From positions 1 to 8,607 of the forward strand of contig JAFMIX010000079.1 in the NCBI GenBank assembly GCA_017853785.1: DNA of 8,607 nt. Direction: 5' to 3'. The stretch comes from Verrucomicrobiales bacterium. GTDB lineage: Bacteria > Verrucomicrobiota > Verrucomicrobiia > Limisphaerales > JAFMIX01. Of the stretch, positions 6,521 to 8,607 are shown one piece after another (the first letter of the stretch is position 1; every line of letters begins with the position of its first letter). Below the pieces are notes generated by a model that saw only the letters and a list, made by a program, of their open reading frames with translations, was not told the DNA's origin and did not search any database. The position numbers and the translations under genes are program-made.

Positions 6521-7281
6521 AACGCTCGCTGACAACGCTGCTCACGTTTCTGGTGCTGCTGGTGATCTGGCAGGAACTGGTGCATTACGGCATCTGGTCG
6601 CACGTGCTCGTTCCCGCGCCGCTGGATGTGGCAAAATATTTCTGGGATGTCCTGCGGGATGGCAGCCTCCTGAGCGCTACCGGCGTGACGCTGAAACGGC
6701 TCCTGCTCGGCTATTTCGCCGGGCTGGTGCTCGCGCTGCCGTTGGGGTTGCTCACGGCCCGGTTCAAGTTCGTGCACGACACGCTCGGCGTGCTCGCGCT
6801 CGGGTTGCAGACGCTGCCGAGTGTGTGCTGGGCGCCGCTGGCGTTGCTGTGGTTCGGGCAGACGGAGTCGGCGATGTTCTTCATTGTGGTCATGGGCTCG
6901 CTTTGGAGCGTGCTGCTGGCGACAGATGCCGGCGTGCGCAATGTGCCGCTACTGTACGTCCGGGCCGCGCAGACGATGGGATCGCGCGGCTTCCACACCT
7001 GGTTCAAAGTCATCCTGCCGGCGTCGCTGCCGTTCGTGGTGAGCGGGATGAAGCAGGGCTGGGCGTTCGCTTGGCGCTCACTGATGGCGGCGGAGATCTA
7101 CATCACCATCCTCACCGGCTTCGGCCTCGGCAACCTGCTGCATTACGGCCGCGAGTTGAACGCCATGGATGCCGTGGTCGGCATCATGATCGTGATTGTG
7201 GGCATTGGTCTGCTCACGGATAAAATTCTGTTTTCACCGTTTGAACGGATGTTGCATCGTCGTTGGGGCACCGCCAAATAA
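6517..7281 (+). CDS. ssuC: ABC transporter permease, SsuC/TauC-like
   Basis: This is the membrane subunit of the importer, expected to act as a dimer. The 254 residues contain about six hydrophobic segments, near 5-22, 62-82, 90-112, 118-136, 170-200 and 217-234. The cytoplasmic EAA-type loop, which docks the ATPase, reads VRAAQTMGSRGFHTWFKVILP (148-168). The conserved C-terminal AEIYITILTGFGLGNLL fits the sulfonate/taurine permease family. The start overlaps the SsuB stop by four bases (ATGA). With the receptor and ATPase it makes a complete importer; a second permease or a monooxygenase (ssuD, tauD) is not seen in the window. Confidence 0.94.
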   Translation: MKRSLTTLLTFLVLLVIWQELVHYGIWSHVLVPAPLDVAKYFWDVLRDGSLLSATGVTLKRLLLGYFAGLVLALPLGLLTARFKFVHDTLGVLALGLQTLPSVCWAPLALLWFGQTESAMFFIVVMGSLWSVLLATDAGVRNVPLLYVRAAQTMGSRGFHTWFKVILPASLPFVVSGMKQGWAFAWRSLMAAEIYITILTGFGLGNLLHYGRELNAMDAVVGIMIVIVGIGLLTDKILFSPFERMLHRRWGTAK

Positions 7282-7285
7282 CGCC

Positions 7286-7867
7286 ATGACCACCGCCAAC
7301 AAAGTCACCATCCTGCGGATGCTGCTCATCCCGTTCTTCGTGGTGGAGGTGCTTTACTACGTCCGCACCGGCAACGAAGCTTATCGCTTTGCGGCGTTGT
7401 TGTGCTTCGCCGTGGCGGCCATCTGCGACGGCGTGGATGGCTACATCGCGCGGCGCTACAATCAATGGAGCGAACTCGGCACCTACCTGGATCCGCTCGC
7501 GGACAAGCTGCTGCTCGTATCGGGCATCGTGCTGTTAAGCTTCGACCACAGACCGCATCTGGAACAGCTTCCGTTGTGGCTCGGCGGCACCATCATCGGG
7601 CGCGACCTCATCATCCTGGCCGGTCTGGGGGTGATCCAGTTCACTGTCGGCAAAGTCAAGGTGCGCCCGCATCTCACCGGCAAAGTCGCCACGGTGTTGC
7701 AGATGACGACGGTGCTGTGGGCGTTGCTCAAATGGGACGCTTTGTGGCTGGAGGTCTGGACCTTTGGCGCGGCAGTCTTCACCGGCGTCTCGGGATTTTT
7801 CTACGTCTGGGACGGCGCGCGGCAATTGGGCGCGCACCCCGCCAGCCTGCCGACGGAAAAGAAATGA
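7286..7867 (+). CDS. pgsA: CDP-alcohol phosphatidyltransferase, phosphatidylglycerophosphate synthase family
   Basis: Enzymes of this family transfer a phosphatidyl group from CDP-diacylglycerol; PgsA uses glycerol-3-phosphate to make phosphatidylglycerophosphate, the precursor of phosphatidylglycerol and cardiolipin, in the inner membrane. The 193-residue product has the complete family motif D48-X2-D51-G52-X2-A55-R56-X8-G65-X3-D69-X3-D73 and the usual TTANKVTILRMLLIPFFV start (2-19). Four to six membrane segments are evident. The start at 7286 was chosen over open frame reaching back to 7196, since that would overlap ssuC by about 30 codons and lacks family similarity. It begins four bases after ssuC, so it is likely in the same transcript, although lipid synthesis has no evident tie to sulfur uptake. 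A different alcohol acceptor cannot be excluded. Confidence 0.92.
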   Translation: MTTANKVTILRMLLIPFFVVEVLYYVRTGNEAYRFAALLCFAVAAICDGVDGYIARRYNQWSELGTYLDPLADKLLLVSGIVLLSFDHRPHLEQLPLWLGGTIIGRDLIILAGLGVIQFTVGKVKVRPHLTGKVATVLQMTTVLWALLKWDALWLEVWTFGAAVFTGVSGFFYVWDGARQLGAHPASLPTEKK

Positions 7868-7870
7868 TTT

Positions 7871-8344
7871 ATGGCCAAAACACTCGAACTGAAACTGAAG
7901 GCAGGTGATGTCGCACCCGGCTTTACCGTGGCGACGAACGGCGGCGGGCGGATCTCGCTGGCGGACTATCGCGGCAAGAACGTCATCCTGTATTTTTATC
8001 CGAAGGATGACACGCCCGGTTGCACCAAGGAGGCGTGCGCGTTCCGCGACCACTTCGCCGATTTCAAAAAACGCGGCGCGGTGGTGCTCGGCGTCAGCCC
8101 GGACGCGGTGAAGTCCCACGACAAGTTCGTGGCAAAATTCAAACTGCCGTTCTTGTTGCTCGCCGACGACGCGAAGGAAATCGTCCAAGCCTACGGCGTG
8201 TGGGGTGAGAAGACTTTCATGGGTCGGAAATATCTGGGCGTGCACCGGGTGACGTTTCTCATCGGCGGCGACGGGCGGATCAAGAAAATCTGGCCCACCG
8301 TGAAGCCCGAGGAACACGCGGCGGAGGTGCTGGCGGCGCTGTAG
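7871..8344 (+). CDS. bcp: Thiol peroxidase of the Bcp/PrxQ peroxiredoxin family
   Basis: This cytoplasmic enzyme reduces hydrogen peroxide and organic hydroperoxides with thioredoxin-derived electrons. At 157 residues it is the normal length. The peroxidatic Cys51 lies in FYPKDDTPGCTKEACAFRD (42-60), and Cys56, five residues on, is the usual resolving cysteine of the atypical 2-Cys PrxQ type. GVSPD (74-78), KFKLPFLLLAD (89-99) and YGVWGEK (107-113) are further family landmarks. The start follows the pgsA stop by three bases, making it the last gene of the tightly packed run. A peroxiredoxin at the end of a unit run by a probable Fe-S regulator could reflect shared redox control; this is inference. 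Confidence 0.96.
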   Translation: MAKTLELKLKAGDVAPGFTVATNGGGRISLADYRGKNVILYFYPKDDTPGCTKEACAFRDHFADFKKRGAVVLGVSPDAVKSHDKFVAKFKLPFLLLADDAKEIVQAYGVWGEKTFMGRKYLGVHRVTFLIGGDGRIKKIWPTVKPEEHAAEVLAAL

Positions 8345-8391
8345 TCGCCGGCGCGGCCAGTTGTTTCGCGCGGCTGCGCAACGATCGGCTC

Positions 8392-8607
8392 TCACCCGAT
8401 GGCCGCACGCATGGCGGCGAACATATCTCTGCTCGAAGCGGGCGTGACGGGTTGCTTGGCTTTCTCCTCCGCGTCCTCGACGAGGTCGGGCGGGAGTTCG
8501 TTCAGGAAGGGCGAGGGATGGCAGGGCAGGGCCTGACCGTATTTTTTGCGCGTGGCGCAATGGCTGATGGTCAACGTCTGCATCGCGCGCGTGACGGCGA
8601 CGTAGAA
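8392..8607 (-). CDS. C-terminal fragment of UvrD/Rep-type DNA helicase, 5' part beyond window
   Basis: The frame enters from the right edge and ends at a TGA whose last base is 8392, leaving 71 residues. The first visible residues, FYVAVTRAMQTLTIS, are helicase motif VI of superfamily 1A, where the Arg contacts the ATP gamma-phosphate. The following CATRKKYGQALPCHPSPFLNELP is typical of the region just after it in Rep/UvrD/PcrA-like helicases. An Ala-rich tail then reaches the stop. The gene is convergent with bcp, with 47 bases between their ends. Which subtype (UvrD, Rep or PcrA) it is cannot be settled from this end. Confidence 0.9.
   Translation of the reverse strand, partial: FYVAVTRAMQTLTISHCATRKKYGQALPCHPSPFLNELPPDLVEDAEEKAKQPVTPASSRDMFAAMRAAIG

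Noticed and set aside
7196..7285. Upstream start for pgsA
   Set aside because: It would overlap the ssuC C-terminus by about 30 codons. The conserved family start is at 7286.
8345..8391. Terminator between convergent bcp and helicase genes
   Set aside because: The gap has GC-rich short complementarities but no clean stem followed by a T run on either strand.
7535..8560. A 341-codon open frame on the minus strand across pgsA and bcp
   Set aside because: It is antisense to two well-supported genes, is His/Arg-rich with no family signature, and also crosses the helicase end in another frame.

Overview
The window is a GC-rich bacterial chromosomal segment. It reads most like a Verrucomicrobiota genome (Pedosphaera/Limisphaerales-like), although no ribosomal or other phylogenetic marker is present, so this is inference. 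The reasons are weak or absent Shine-Dalgarno sequences, a decayed GxxExxY gene flanked by purine-rich cagaag/gaaacgaag repeats, and a DUF2061-Rrf2-sulfonate-transporter operon. Almost all the identifiable genes concern sulfur and S-adenosylmethionine (SAM) metabolism.

Left part (1-3793), the SAM cycle. A minus-strand gene, cut by the left edge, encodes an ArsR-type winged helix fused to a SAM-dependent methyltransferase domain. This is the architecture of SahR, the SAH-sensing regulator of the SAM cycle. Divergent from it lie metK (SAM synthetase) and ahcY (S-adenosylhomocysteine hydrolase), ending in a strong intrinsic terminator. A 276-bp MITE-like element (628-903) fills most of the regulator-metK gap. 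It has 30-bp terminal inverted repeats that match at 29 of 30 positions, and it carries both ends, but not the middle, of a GxxExxY-family gene. Its left end lies six bases from the regulator's start codon. A good sigma-70 promoter with an overlapping palindrome lies just outside its right end, in front of metK.

Right part (3794-8344), one tightly packed plus-strand operon. A sigma-70-like promoter is overlapped by a perfect palindrome (TGTCTA-N9-TAGACA), followed by a leader with a stem-loop. Then come a DUF2061 small membrane protein, an Rrf2/IscR-type regulator with an intact C-X5-C-X5-C Fe-S ligand pattern, an SsuA/SsuB/SsuC-type ABC importer, PgsA (phosphatidylglycerophosphate synthase family) and a Bcp/PrxQ peroxiredoxin. 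Genes from the regulator to bcp overlap by 1-4 bases or are separated by 3-4 bases, so they are probably co-transcribed. A desulfonating monooxygenase is not present in the window. The C-terminus of a UvrD/Rep-type helicase enters convergently from the right edge.

Read together, the right operon would bring a sulfur compound into the cell under Fe-S or sulfur-status control. The left unit converts methionine to SAM and recycles SAH under SAH control. None of the coding genes is of a new family. The most interesting material is non-coding or regulatory: the GxxExxY-derived element wedged against the regulator start, the two operator candidates, the leader structure, and the ahcY N-terminal extension carrying a perfect 11-bp hairpin.
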